Of a stretch of 64,000 bases of DNA, positions 47,589-54,983 are shown piece after piece (position 1 is the first letter of the stretch; each line of letters starts with the position of its first letter). The stretch is from positions 186,001-250,000 of the forward strand of contig NZ_CP022424.1 of assembly GCF_002222655.1 (NCBI RefSeq), read 5' to 3'. A program made the translations under genes and the position numbers. Below the pieces are notes generated by a model. The model ran no database searches. It saw nothing but the letters and a program-made list of their open reading frames with translations, and was not told the DNA's origin. The stretch is from Vitreoscilla filiformis. GTDB taxonomy: Bacteria; Pseudomonadota; Gammaproteobacteria; Burkholderiales; Burkholderiaceae_C.

Positions 47589-48055
47589 TGACAACCTTGC
47601 TCAAAACTTTGGCCAGCGCCGTGATGGCGGCGGTTCTGGTGGCGTCGGGCATGAACCTGGCGCAAGCAGCCGATGCCGCAGCGCCGGTGAAACTCGAAGG
47701 CCTGCGCGGCGGCACGCCCATCACGCAGGACAACGCGCCCACCCCCATCAAACAAGAGCGGGATCACGGCCCAGCCGATCGGGATTTTGTGCAACAGCCA
47801 CCGCTGATTCCGCACACCATCCAGGGCTACCAAATCACCAAGAACTACAACAAGTGCATGGACTGCCACGCCTGGCAAAAGACCAAGGAAAGCGGCGCCA
47901 CCAAGGTCAGCGTGACGCACTTCAAAACCCGCGACGGCCAAGAGTTGGACAACATCAGCCCGCGCCGGTATTTCTGCACCCAATGCCACGTCCCGCAGAC
48001 GGACGCCAAGCCGCTGGTGGGCAACACCTTCCAGCGCGCACGCGGTTTGCAGTGA
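47588..48055 (+). CDS. napB: Dihaem cytochrome NapB
   Basis: A 155-residue periplasmic cytochrome with a Sec signal ending near AQAA. Two CxxCH haem sites are present (CMDCH and CTQCH), plus the [17 protein letters not shown] segment that contributes axial histidines. It is the electron-transfer small subunit of NapAB. Haem attachment should depend on the ccm operon on the other strand. Confidence 0.93.
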   Translation: MTTLLKTLASAVMAAVLVASGMNLAQAADAAAPVKLEGLRGGTPITQDNAPTPIKQERDHGPADRDFVQQPPLIPHTIQGYQITKNYNKCMDCHAWQKTKESGATKVSVTHFKTRDGQELDNISPRRYFCTQCHVPQTDAKPLVGNTFQRARGLQ

Positions 48056-48074
48056 CACCCCAGGAGCCCACACC

Positions 48075-48716
48075 ATGAGTGACACCTCCAAGACGGGTTT
48101 CATCGCCCGCTGTTTGGCCGCTGTGAAGACGCGCCAGTTTGCGGTGCTGGCCAGCGCTTTTGTGGCGGGGATTTTGTTCTGGGGCGGTTTCAACACCGCG
48201 ATGGAATGGACGAACCGGGAAGAGTTTTGCATCTCGTGCCACGAAATGAAGGACAACGTTTACGCCGAATACCGCAACACCATCCACTACCAAAACCGCA
48301 CCGGCGTGCGTGCCACCTGCCCGGATTGCCATGTGCCCAAGGAATGGGGGCACAAGATGCTGCGCAAAATCCAGGCGAGCAACGAGGTGCTGCACAAAAT
48401 CCTGGGCACCATCGACACGCCGGAAAAATTCAACGCCAAGCGGGCGGTGCTGGCGCAGCACGAGTGGGATCGCATGAAGGCCAACGACAGCCGCGAGTGC
48501 CGCAACTGCCACCACTTCGAATCCATGGATTACGCCGAACAAAACCAGCGCTCGGCCACGCGCCACCAAGCCGCGTTCAGCGCCGGACAAACCTGCATCG
48601 ACTGCCACAAGGGCATTGCGCACACGTTGCCGCAGGTGGAGCAGCACATCGGCGCACCCAAGGACGGGGTGGTGGCAGTGCCGCCGGCGGTTCAGCCGGC
48701 CTCTGCCTCACAATAA
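48075..48716 (+). CDS. napC: Tetrahaem quinol dehydrogenase NapC
   Basis: A 213-residue NapC/NirT-family cytochrome with one N-terminal membrane anchor (about 20-42) and four CxxCH sites (CISCH, CPDCH, CRNCH, CIDCH). It oxidises membrane quinol and passes electrons to NapB. The genome thus has both NapC and NapGH input routes in one operon. Last nap gene; a 136-base gap without an obvious terminator separates it from cas1. Confidence 0.94.
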   Translation: MSDTSKTGFIARCLAAVKTRQFAVLASAFVAGILFWGGFNTAMEWTNREEFCISCHEMKDNVYAEYRNTIHYQNRTGVRATCPDCHVPKEWGHKMLRKIQASNEVLHKILGTIDTPEKFNAKRAVLAQHEWDRMKANDSRECRNCHHFESMDYAEQNQRSATRHQAAFSAGQTCIDCHKGIAHTLPQVEQHIGAPKDGVVAVPPAVQPASASQ

Positions 48717-48852
48717 AGCGCATCGGAGGCTCCGACCGCCGCCTGGATGGCCCCGCCCGCATTGAGGATGGGGCACGTACACCACCTCATCGCGCTTGAG
48801 CCGCTGGGGCATGATGCGCCAAGCGAGTCACCGGTCAGTTCAGGGAGCCTCA

Positions 48853-49863
48853 ATGGAACAAATCAATGCCTCCGACTTAAAAACCATCCTGCATTCCAAA
48901 CGCGCCAACCTCTATTACTTGGAGCACTGCCGGGTGCTGGTCAATGGCGGGCGGGTGGAGTACGTCACGGAACGTGCTCAACAGCAGCTTTACTGGAACA
49001 TCCCCATCGCCAACACCACCACGGTGCTGCTGGGCACGGGCACTTCCATCACCCAAGCGGCGGTGCGCGAGCTTGCCAAGGCCGGGGTGATGCTGGGGTT
49101 TTGCGGCGGAGGTGGCACACCGCTGTTTGCCGCCACTGAATTTGAAGTGGAGGTGGCCTGGTTCAGCCCGCAAAGCGAGTATCGCCCCACCGAGTACCTG
49201 CAACACTGGGTGCGGTTCTGGTTTGATGACGCACTGCGGCTGGAGGCCGCCAAGGCGTTTCAGCAAGCGCGGCTGGAGCGGCTGCGTCAGCACTGGGGCA
49301 GCAGCAAGGCGCTCAAAGAGCAAGGCTTTGCGCCTGACATGGCGGCCCTGGCAGCTTGCGTGCGTGACAGTGCCGCCGCCGTGGCCCAGGTGCCCAGCAA
49401 CACGGCTTTGCTCACCGAAGAAGCCCGCTTGACCAAGCAGCTCTACCGACTGGCGGCTCAAGCCACGCGCCACGGTGAGTTCACCCGTGCCAAGCGCGGC
49501 GAGAGTGTGGATGCGGCCAACCAGTTTTTGGATCACGGTAATTACCTGGCCTACGGCTTGGGCGCCACCGCATGCTGGGTGTTGGGGCTGCCTCACGGCT
49601 TGGCCGTGCTGCACGGCAAAACCCGGCGGGGTGGCTTGGTGTTTGATGTGGCGGATTTGGTGAAGGATGCGCTGATCCTGCCGCAAGCCTTTGCGTCGGC
49701 GATGAAGGGGCATACCGAGCAGGAGTTCCGCCATGCTTGCATTGAAGCCTTTGCACGCACCGAGGCGCTGGATTTCATGATCGACACACTCAAAGCCGTT
49801 GCCACTTCGCTCGGTCTGAAGGCACTGGGCGCCCAGGCTTCCCAGTCGGAGAACCTCGCATGA
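48853..49863 (+). CDS. cas1: CRISPR integrase Cas1, type I-F
   Basis: A 336-residue Cas1 of the I-F subtype, with the family-typical segments NLYYLEHCRVLVNGGRVEYVT and GVMLGFCGGGGTPLF. It forms the spacer-integration complex with the Cas2-3 fusion. AGGGAG lies seven bases before ATG 48853; the reading frame extends 19 codons further upstream but without a better signal. Its stop overlaps the cas3 start (ATGA). The 136 bases upstream, after napC, should carry the cas1-cas3 promoter. Confidence 0.94.
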   Translation: MEQINASDLKTILHSKRANLYYLEHCRVLVNGGRVEYVTERAQQQLYWNIPIANTTTVLLGTGTSITQAAVRELAKAGVMLGFCGGGGTPLFAATEFEVEVAWFSPQSEYRPTEYLQHWVRFWFDDALRLEAAKAFQQARLERLRQHWGSSKALKEQGFAPDMAALAACVRDSAAAVAQVPSNTALLTEEARLTKQLYRLAAQATRHGEFTRAKRGESVDAANQFLDHGNYLAYGLGATACWVLGLPHGLAVLHGKTRRGGLVFDVADLVKDALILPQAFASAMKGHTEQEFRHACIEAFARTEALDFMIDTLKAVATSLGLKALGAQASQSENLA

Positions 49864-52800
49864 ACATCTTGCTGGTGTCGGAGTGCGACAAACGGGCGCT
49901 GGTGCAAACCCGGCGCATCCTCGATCAATTTGCCGAGCGCCGAGGCGAGCGCACCTGGCAAACGCCCATCACCCAAGAGGGGCTGGACACCCTGCGTCGC
50001 TTGCTGCGCGCCAGTGCGCGCAAAAACACCGCCGTGGCTTGCCACTGGATACGCGGCCAAGATCACACCGAACTGCTATGGGTGGTCGGCGATAAAACCC
50101 GCTTCAACGCGCAAGGCGCGGTGCCCACCCACACCACCCGGCGCGACGTGTTGCGGGCGGGTGATGAAAACGATTGGCACAGCGGCGAAGACATCCACTT
50201 GCTGGCCGCCCTGGCCGCTCTGCTGCACGATTTGGGCAAGGCCAGTGCGGCGTTCCAAAGTCGGCTTCAAGACAGTTTGGCGGGCCACGGTGCCCACAGT
50301 GGGCGCAACCGCTACCGGCATGAGTGGGTCTCGCTGCGCTTGTTTCAGGCGTTTGTGGGGCAAGACGAGGATGCCGCTTGGCTAGCGCGGCTGGCCGACC
50401 CCACACCCGCCGATGTGGCAAGTTGGGCAGACGCCAAAACCGGGCGTTTGCAGCGGGATGGTTTGGATGCCCCCGACGCCTGTGTGCCGCCTTTCCAGGC
50501 GCTGGCCCATGCGCCACTGGCGCAGGCGGTGGGTTGGTTGATCCTGACGCATCACCGCTTGCCGGTGCTGCCTGCGCACCAAGACAACGGCGAACAAGCC
50601 TGGCTCGGCTGCCCCAGCTCGCGTTTTGGTGCGGCCAGCTTGCAGGCGGGTTTGCGCCAGGTTCAGGCGGATTGGAACGAGATCGTCCGTGCCGGCGGTG
50701 CTTCGGAGATTCAACCTTATTGGCACTTCCCGCAGGGTTTACCGGTGGCGTTGCCGCACTGGCAGGCCCAAGCCAAGCGCTTGGCGCTGCGGCTGCAAGC
50801 CATGCTGGTGGCGCGACGGCAAGGTTCCCCCTCACCCCGGCCTTCTCCCCCAAAGGGAGAGGGAGAAATGCCTTCAAAGCCCCTCTCCCCTTGTGGGAGA
50901 GGGGTTGGGGAGAGGGGGAGCGCTTGGCTCGACGAACCTTATGTGATGCACCTGAGCCGCTTGGCGCTGATGCTGGCCGATCACCACTATTCCAGCCTCA
51001 ACCGTGAAGACGGCCACAGAGCCCGGGGGCGGGTGGACGTACCAGAGGGCTGCACGCTGCTGGCCAACACCTACAAGGACAAGGTGCAGGGGCGCACATG
51101 GCCTAACCAGACGCTGGATGAACACCTCATCGGCGTGGCCCAGGGCAGCCGGCGTATCACCCATGCATTGCCCAGTTTGGCTGACAGCTTGCCGGGTTTG
51201 GTGAACCATAAACCGCTGCGCAAACGCAGCACCGAAGCACGCTTTGCCTGGCAAAACAAGGCAGCCGATGCTGCGGCCAGCCAGCATGCCCAAGCCGCCG
51301 AGCATGGCGCGTTCATCGTCAACATGGCCAGCACAGGCACGGGCAAAACCCTGGCCAACGCCCGCGTGATGAATGCCCTGGCCGACCCGGAGCGGGGCCT
51401 GCGCTGCGCCTTTGCGATGGGTTTGCGCACCCTCACGCTACAAACCGGGCGGGCGTTTCAAACCCTGTTGTCTTTGGGGGAAGAACAACTCGCCATCCGC
51501 GTGGGTGGCCATGCCAGCCGGGCCTTGTTTGAGCACTTTGAAACCCGTGCCGAGGCCACGGGTTCAGCCTCTAACCAAGCCTTGTTGCTGGAAGAGGAGG
51601 AAGAAGGCTCGGTGGAATTTGCTGGCGATGCGGGCTTGGATGAGCGCCACCCCGTGCTGGCACGCACGCTGCACGACCCTCTGGTGAAAAAACTGCTGGT
51701 GGCCCCGGTGCTGGTCTGCACGATTGACCACCTCACACCAGCGACCGAAAGCCAGCGCGGCGGGCGCCAGATCGCACCGATGTTGCGCCTCTTGAGCGGC
51801 GATCTGGTGCTGGATGAGCCCGACGACTTTGATTTGGCCGACTTGCCCGCACTCACCCGCTTGGTGCATTGGGCGGGGCTGCTGGGCAGCCGGGTGCTGT
51901 TGTCTTCGGCCACGTTGGCGCCTGCGCTGGTGCAGGGTTTGTTTTTAGCCTACCGCGCTGGGCGCATGGCTTACCAGCGCCATCGGGGTGCGCGGCCCAG
52001 CGGCGCGGTCACGCCACCCGAAATTGCCTGCCTGTGGCTGGACGAGTTCAACCAACAGGCCAGCGCGTGCGCTACGCCCGAGGCTTTTCAGCAGCAGCAT
52101 GAAGGCTTTGCCGCGAAGCGCCATGCGCGTTTGGCGCAGGAGGCGGCCACGCCCCGTCGGCGTTGCGCTTTGGTGGACGTGAGGCCACTGGCAAGCGCCA
52201 AAACGGATGCCGAACGCGCCAGCGCCTTGGCTGTGTTGCTGCAAACCCAGGCGCTGGCCCTGCACGAACTGCACGCTCAGCCCGATCCACAGAAGCCTGA
52301 GCGGCGGGTGAGTTTTGGGCTGATCCGCATGGCCAACATCGAGCCGCTGGTGCAGGTGGCGCGGGCGCTGTTTGCGCTGGCGCCACCGCCGGGGGTGCAG
52401 ATTCATTTGTGCGTGTATCACTCGCAGTTTCCGCTGCTGCTGCGCTCCAACATCGAGCGGCGGTTGGATGCGGCACTCAACCGCCGGGATCCCGAGGCGG
52501 TGTTTGCGCTGGCGGACATCCGAACGCGGTTGGAGGCGCACCCGCAGGCGGCGCAGCATCTGTTCATCGTACTGGGCTCCCCTGTGACGGAAGTGGGCCG
52601 CGATCACGATTACGACTGGGCCATCGTCGAGCCGTCTTCGATGCGCTCGCTGATTCAGCTCGTGGGGCGGGTCAAGCGCCACCGGGTGGAGGTGTGCGGC
52701 AAGGCGGCCAATGTGCGGGTGCTGGATAGCAATTGGCGGCATTTCTCAAAGCCCGGTGGGCCGGTGTTTTACCGGCCTGGGTTTGAAACCTCCACGGCGC

Positions 52801-53405
52801 AGCTCGCGCATTGTCAGTTACGGCACCTGTTGCGACCGGAAGAGTTTGGTGTGGTGGATGCGCGGCCGCGCATCGTGTGCCCCACGCCCTTGGAGCCCCA
52901 CAAACAATGGGTGGATTTGGAGCACTGGCGCATGGCGCAGGCGATGCTGCCGCCTCAAACGCAAGTCAACTCCCCGGTGCCAGCGGCTGAAGCGGCGTGG
53001 TGGTGGTGGCATTTCCCCCCTGCCTCAGCCTTGATGACCGCCCTGCTACCGCAACACCAGCCCTTCCGTGATGACACCCAAAAGCGGGTCGATCTGTGCC
53101 TTCGCCCGACCGACGATGACCCCGAGCGCATCGAGTTGACCGAGGTGGTGGATCTCAAAAAAGGCAGCGGCAAGCGCTACGTGTCAGCCCAAAACCGCTG
53201 CAAGATGTGGACGGATGAAAGCATTTTTTCCGCCCTTGGCATCTGCGCTTGGGCCGAGCCGAGCTACGCCCAGGCGCTCGCCGAGTTGGCGCAAGCGATG
53301 GACATGCCCTTGCAGCGCTGCGCCGAGCGCTTTGGCACGGTGAGCTTGCCCGCCAGTGAACCGGGTTGGTGGTGGCATGCGGCGCTGGGGTTTGTGCGGC
53401 GTTGA
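49860..53405 (+). CDS. cas3: Cas2-Cas3 fusion nuclease-helicase, type I-F
   Basis: A 1181-residue protein. Residues 1-about 95 are the Cas2 domain. The HD nuclease has His123-Asp124 (LLHDLGKAS), His154, His231-His232 and ADHHYSS (373-379). The helicase has Walker A ASTGTGKT (Lys496) and DEPDD (652-656) as the DExx box. It works with Cas1 in adaptation and degrades targets bound by the Csy complex. About 31 residues (about 323-353) are encoded by a dispersed 92-bp repeat lying in frame inside the HD region, so nuclease function needs testing. The last 78 bases, short of the final codons, are duplicated downstream beyond vapBC. Confidence 0.93.
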   Translation: MNILLVSECDKRALVQTRRILDQFAERRGERTWQTPITQEGLDTLRRLLRASARKNTAVACHWIRGQDHTELLWVVGDKTRFNAQGAVPTHTTRRDVLRAGDENDWHSGEDIHLLAALAALLHDLGKASAAFQSRLQDSLAGHGAHSGRNRYRHEWVSLRLFQAFVGQDEDAAWLARLADPTPADVASWADAKTGRLQRDGLDAPDACVPPFQALAHAPLAQAVGWLILTHHRLPVLPAHQDNGEQAWLGCPSSRFGAASLQAGLRQVQADWNEIVRAGGASEIQPYWHFPQGLPVALPHWQAQAKRLALRLQAMLVARRQGSPSPRPSPPKGEGEMPSKPLSPCGRGVGERGSAWLDEPYVMHLSRLALMLADHHYSSLNREDGHRARGRVDVPEGCTLLANTYKDKVQGRTWPNQTLDEHLIGVAQGSRRITHALPSLADSLPGLVNHKPLRKRSTEARFAWQNKAADAAASQHAQAAEHGAFIVNMASTGTGKTLANARVMNALADPERGLRCAFAMGLRTLTLQTGRAFQTLLSLGEEQLAIRVGGHASRALFEHFETRAEATGSASNQALLLEEEEEGSVEFAGDAGLDERHPVLARTLHDPLVKKLLVAPVLVCTIDHLTPATESQRGGRQIAPMLRLLSGDLVLDEPDDFDLADLPALTRLVHWAGLLGSRVLLSSATLAPALVQGLFLAYRAGRMAYQRHRGARPSGAVTPPEIACLWLDEFNQQASACATPEAFQQQHEGFAAKRHARLAQEAATPRRRCALVDVRPLASAKTDAERASALAVLLQTQALALHELHAQPDPQKPERRVSFGLIRMANIEPLVQVARALFALAPPPGVQIHLCVYHSQFPLLLRSNIERRLDAALNRRDPEAVFALADIRTRLEAHPQAAQHLFIVLGSPVTEVGRDHDYDWAIVEPSSMRSLIQLVGRVKRHRVEVCGKAANVRVLDSNWRHFSKPGGPVFYRPGFETSTAQLAHCQLRHLLRPEEFGVVDARPRIVCPTPLEPHKQWVDLEHWRMAQAMLPPQTQVNSPVPAAEAAWWWWHFPPASALMTALLPQHQPFRDDTQKRVDLCLRPTDDDPERIELTEVVDLKKGSGKRYVSAQNRCKMWTDESIFSALGICAWAEPSYAQALAELAQAMDMPLQRCAERFGTVSLPASEPGWWWHAALGFVRR
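50827..50918. repeat. Dispersed palindromic repeat element, copy 2 (in cas3)
   Basis: A 92-base element, the same length as copy 1 and its near reverse complement. It has two hairpins (CTCCCCCAAAGGGAG type and CTCTCCCCTTGTGGGAGAG type) around an AAATGCCTTCAAAG spacer. It is read in frame as SPRPSPPKGEGEM...GERG. Confidence 0.85.
53323..53400 (+). repeat. 78-bp direct repeat, left copy (cas3 3' end)
   Basis: These 78 bases near the end of cas3 recur without mismatch at 54153-54230. The two copies flank the vapBC module; their starts are 830 bp apart. Confidence 0.95.
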
Positions 53406-53416
53406 TCGGGCCTCCT

Positions 53417-53443
53417 CACTTATAAGTGCATGACACTTATAAT
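53417..53443. promoter_or_regulatory. Probable vapBC promoter and operator
   Basis: CACTTATAAGTG at 53417-53428 is a perfect 12-bp palindrome. A second half-site, CACTTATAA, follows at 53434 and contains a perfect TATAAT -10 at 53438-53443, about 30 bases before the antitoxin start. AT-rich palindromes over the promoter are typical operators for autorepression by antitoxin or antitoxin-toxin complexes. Confidence 0.6.
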
Positions 53444-53474
53444 TGATCTCATCTTTCTACCTTGGAGCACCGCC

Positions 53475-53726
53475 ATGGCCCAGGTGACGATTTACCTTGA
53501 AGACAGCCTGTTGCAGGTCGCCCGCGAGGCCGCCACGCGGCAAAGCGTGTCGCTCAGCCAGTGGTTTTCGCAGTTCGCAGCGCAGGAGAAAAAGCGCCAG
53601 GCGCAGGATTGGGGCCTCTTTTTCAGCCAGTTGGATGCCATCAGCGCTCCACAAAACGATCCGTTCCCAAACCCCGATGCGTTGCGTCGCCACGAAGTGG
53701 CCGATCTGCCACGGGAAGCGTGGTAA
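53475..53726 (+). CDS. VapB-like antitoxin
   Basis: An 83-residue protein. The N-terminus MAQVTIYLEDSLLQVAREAA and following SVSLSQWFSQF have the beta-strand and two-helix pattern of ribbon-helix-helix (CopG/VapB) DNA-binding domains; the C-terminal acidic and Pro-rich part would bind the toxin. It begins 69 bases after cas3 and five bases before the PIN toxin gene, and is not a known Cas protein. Confidence 0.75.
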   Translation: MAQVTIYLEDSLLQVAREAATRQSVSLSQWFSQFAAQEKKRQAQDWGLFFSQLDAISAPQNDPFPNPDALRRHEVADLPREAW

Positions 53727-53731
53727 CTCAC

Positions 53732-54130
53732 ATGGCGTACTTGTTGGACACCAACGCGTTGATCTACCTGTTCAAGAACCAGGGCAACGTGCGCCAACGT
53801 GTGGCCTTGCGGCAAGACCATGAAATTTGCATGTGTACGCCTGTCCTGTGGGAGTTGAAGACAGGCGCACTCAAATCCAGCCAACCGGAAGCAGCGCTGC
53901 AAAAACTCACGTTTGTACAAAGTCGGTTCAAGCTGCTGACGTTTGACGAAGCCTGCGCCGATCAGGCCGCCCGTGTGCGCGCCTCGCTGGAGCTGCAAGG
54001 CACACCCATCGGCCCCATTGATACGCTCATCGCCGGCACCGCCCTGGCCCACGAACTGACACTGGTCACGCGCAACCTTCGGGAGTTCCAGCGGGTGCCT
54101 GGGCTGGCCGTGGAGGATTGGTACAGCTAA
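53732..54130 (+). CDS. VapC-like PIN-domain toxin
   Basis: A 132-residue PIN-domain ribonuclease. It begins MAYLLDTNALIYLFK with catalytic Asp6. A central acidic residue lies in LWELKTGALKS (Glu) and the C-terminal acidic site in GPIDTLIAGTAL (Asp), followed by LVTRNLREFQRVPGL; this is the VapC order. Characterised relatives cleave initiator tRNA or other RNAs. It pairs with the VapB-like gene five bases upstream. The pair sits inside the cas gene cluster, between two exact copies of the cas3 end. Confidence 0.85.
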   Translation: MAYLLDTNALIYLFKNQGNVRQRVALRQDHEICMCTPVLWELKTGALKSSQPEAALQKLTFVQSRFKLLTFDEACADQAARVRASLELQGTPIGPIDTLIAGTALAHELTLVTRNLREFQRVPGLAVEDWYS

Positions 54131-54152
54131 CGCCCGGTGGCCTTGCCACATA

Positions 54153-54230
54153 CCGAGCGCTTTGGCACGGTGAGCTTGCCCGCCAGTGAACCGGGTTGGT
54201 GGTGGCATGCGGCGCTGGGGTTTGTGCGGC
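54153..54230 (+). repeat. 78-bp direct repeat, right copy (orphan cas3 3' end)
   Basis: An exact copy of 53323-53400 lying after vapC with no cas3 gene attached. In the cas3 frame this copy would end FVR-His-Lys-stop, whereas the intact gene ends FVR-Arg-stop. The right copy may therefore be the original end of cas3, left behind when vapBC was inserted. Confidence 0.95.
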
Positions 54231-54257
54231 ACAAGTGAGCGGTCTAGGGCGTGTCGT

Positions 54258-54307
54258 CCCCTCACCCCGACCCTCTCCCCTTGGGGGAGAGGGGTTGGGG
54301 TGAGGGG
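54258..54307. repeat. Dispersed palindromic repeat element, copy 3 (half unit)
   Basis: A 50-base palindrome of the same family as copies 1 and 2, containing CTCTCCCCTTGGGGGAGAGG. Only one hairpin unit is present. It abuts the start of the truncated HTH gene. Confidence 0.8.
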
Positions 54308-54308
54308 A

Positions 54309-54509
54309 ATGCGTCGCCAAACACACCGACAGTTGAAGCTTGACGCCCTGACCAACACCACAGCCGAAGCTGCTCGCCGCTGCGGTGTGACGCAACCGCG
54401 CATGAATGACTTGCTGCGCGATCGCATCAACCGCTTCTCGCTGGATGCGCTTGTGAACATGGCTGCGGCTTGTGGGCAACGGGTGCGGGTGGAGCTAGCG
54501 CCTGCGTGA
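54309..54509 (+). pseudogene. Truncated HTH antitoxin-like protein
   Basis: A 66-residue remnant. AEAARRCGVTQPRMNDLLRDR and RFSLDALVNMAAACG match the helix-turn-helix of XRE/HTH_37-type antitoxins that pair with RelE/HigB-like toxins. The usual N-terminal helix before it is missing, because the palindromic repeat ends two bases before the first ATG. GGGGA from the repeat now serves as a possible ribosome-binding site. No toxin partner is adjacent. It could still be translated as a DNA-binding fragment. Confidence 0.6.
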
Positions 54510-54560
54510 AGCGCTCTGCTCGCACTCTCAAGGGTCACGACATTGATCCCCACAGAAGTG

Positions 54561-54587
54561 AAAAAGCCGGCGCGAGGCCGGCTTTTT
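54561..54587. terminator. Bidirectional intrinsic terminator
   Basis: AAAAAGCCGGC, a five-base loop and GCCGGCTTTTT form an 11-bp stem with a T-run on both strands. On the plus strand it ends the vapBC/HTH transcript. On the minus strand it ends the mini-CRISPR RNA, overlapping the 3' end of the second pseudo-repeat. Confidence 0.88.
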
Positions 54588-54661
54588 GCTGCCTATCCGG
54601 CAGTGAAGGTGTCGAACCACACGAAGCGTGCAATTTTCTGAGCTGCTTGCCAGCAGTTCAG
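54561..54661 (-). ncRNA. crRNA-like RNA (mini-CRISPR; CreA/CreR-type candidate)
   Basis: Read on the minus strand: pseudo-repeat 1 (54661-54635), pseudo-spacer of 26 nt (54634-54609), pseudo-repeat 2 (54608-54581), terminator. Pseudo-repeat 2 keeps the CTGCC/GGCAG stem of the main array repeat. Pseudo-repeat 1 has CTGCT/AGCAG, a compensated stem, and ends GCTCAGAAA against GCTTAGAAA in the array. Both could be cut by Csy4. A weak promoter (TTGCTT, 16 bases, TAAGCT) ends just before pseudo-repeat 1. The pseudo-spacer is shorter than the 32-nt array spacers and matches a site about 80 bp upstream. Such RNAs guide Cascade-type complexes to repress a promoter without cleavage. Assignment is by pattern only. 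Confidence 0.75.
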
Positions 54662-54695
54662 GGATGAGCTTACACTGCTCTCACTGGTAAGCAAT

Positions 54696-54726
54696 TTGGT
54701 AGCTAAACACGCTAAGCGTGCAATGG
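54696..54726 (+). promoter_or_regulatory. Predicted target of the crRNA-like RNA, overlapping a promoter
   Basis: The minus strand here reads CC (PAM, 54726-54725) followed by ATTGCACGCTT (54724-54714), identical to the first 11 bases of the pseudo-spacer. Over 26 positions 20 match; mismatches are at 12, 14, 18, 21, 23 and 24, so three of six fall at the every-sixth positions that type I complexes flip out. On the plus strand the site covers a possible promoter (TTGGTA at 54696, 17 bases, TGCAAT at 54719). It also contains the inverted repeat CACGCT-A-AGCGTG (54708-54720), which could be a protein operator instead. Confidence 0.65.
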
Positions 54727-54763
54727 TTAAAAAATTGTCTGCCGAAGAAAAAGGACATCGGTG

Positions 54764-54868
54764 ATGCTGCAACACCACCGATGCCAGAGCAGCAACGCCA
54801 AGGCTCAGACGCCAGGCACCCACCCACAGGGGCTGATGCGGGATACGGAGGATGCGTATGTGGACTGA
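54764..54868 (+). CDS. Small ORF downstream of the crRNA-like target (toxin or leader-peptide candidate)
   Basis: A 34-codon frame with AAGGA at 54751-54755, eight bases before ATG. A 13-codon frame at 54723 (MVKKLSAEEKGHR) ends in TGATG overlapping this start, so the two could be coupled. The start codon sits at the edge of a hairpin loop: CATCGGTG (54756-54763) pairs perfectly with CACCGATG (54776-54783). The peptide is polar and matches nothing known. It may be the repressed product of the crRNA-like RNA, or part of the structured leader of csy1, which starts 115 bases further on. Confidence 0.35.
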   Translation: MLQHHRCQSSNAKAQTPGTHPQGLMRDTEDAYVD

Positions 54869-54923
54869 CTTTCACATGCTCAGAAGAGATTCCTGACACC
54901 TGAAGCTGTTTCACAGCACACAC

Positions 54924-54943
54924 CCCCGAGCATTGCCTCGGGG
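54924..54943 (+). promoter_or_regulatory. GC-rich hairpin in the csy1 leader
   Basis: CCCCGAG, a six-base loop and CTCGGGG form a perfect seven-bp stem 40 bases before csy1. No T-run follows, so it is more likely a leader structure than an intrinsic terminator. Confidence 0.45.
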
Positions 54944-54983
54944 CATTCTAAAAGCGGCCATCGCGTCGCAAAAAGGACTTTTC

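Noticed and set aside
54309..54509. HTH fragment considered as an Aca-type anti-CRISPR-associated regulator
   Set aside because: The motif fits toxin-antitoxin HTH_37 proteins better, the gene is truncated by a repeat, and no candidate anti-CRISPR gene lies beside it.
54561..54661. The two divergent repeats considered as simple remains of a second CRISPR array
   Set aside because: Only two repeats, inverted relative to the main array, with a compensated stem, a dedicated terminator and a nearby PAM-adjacent seed match; decay alone does not explain these features together, though it remains the null hypothesis.
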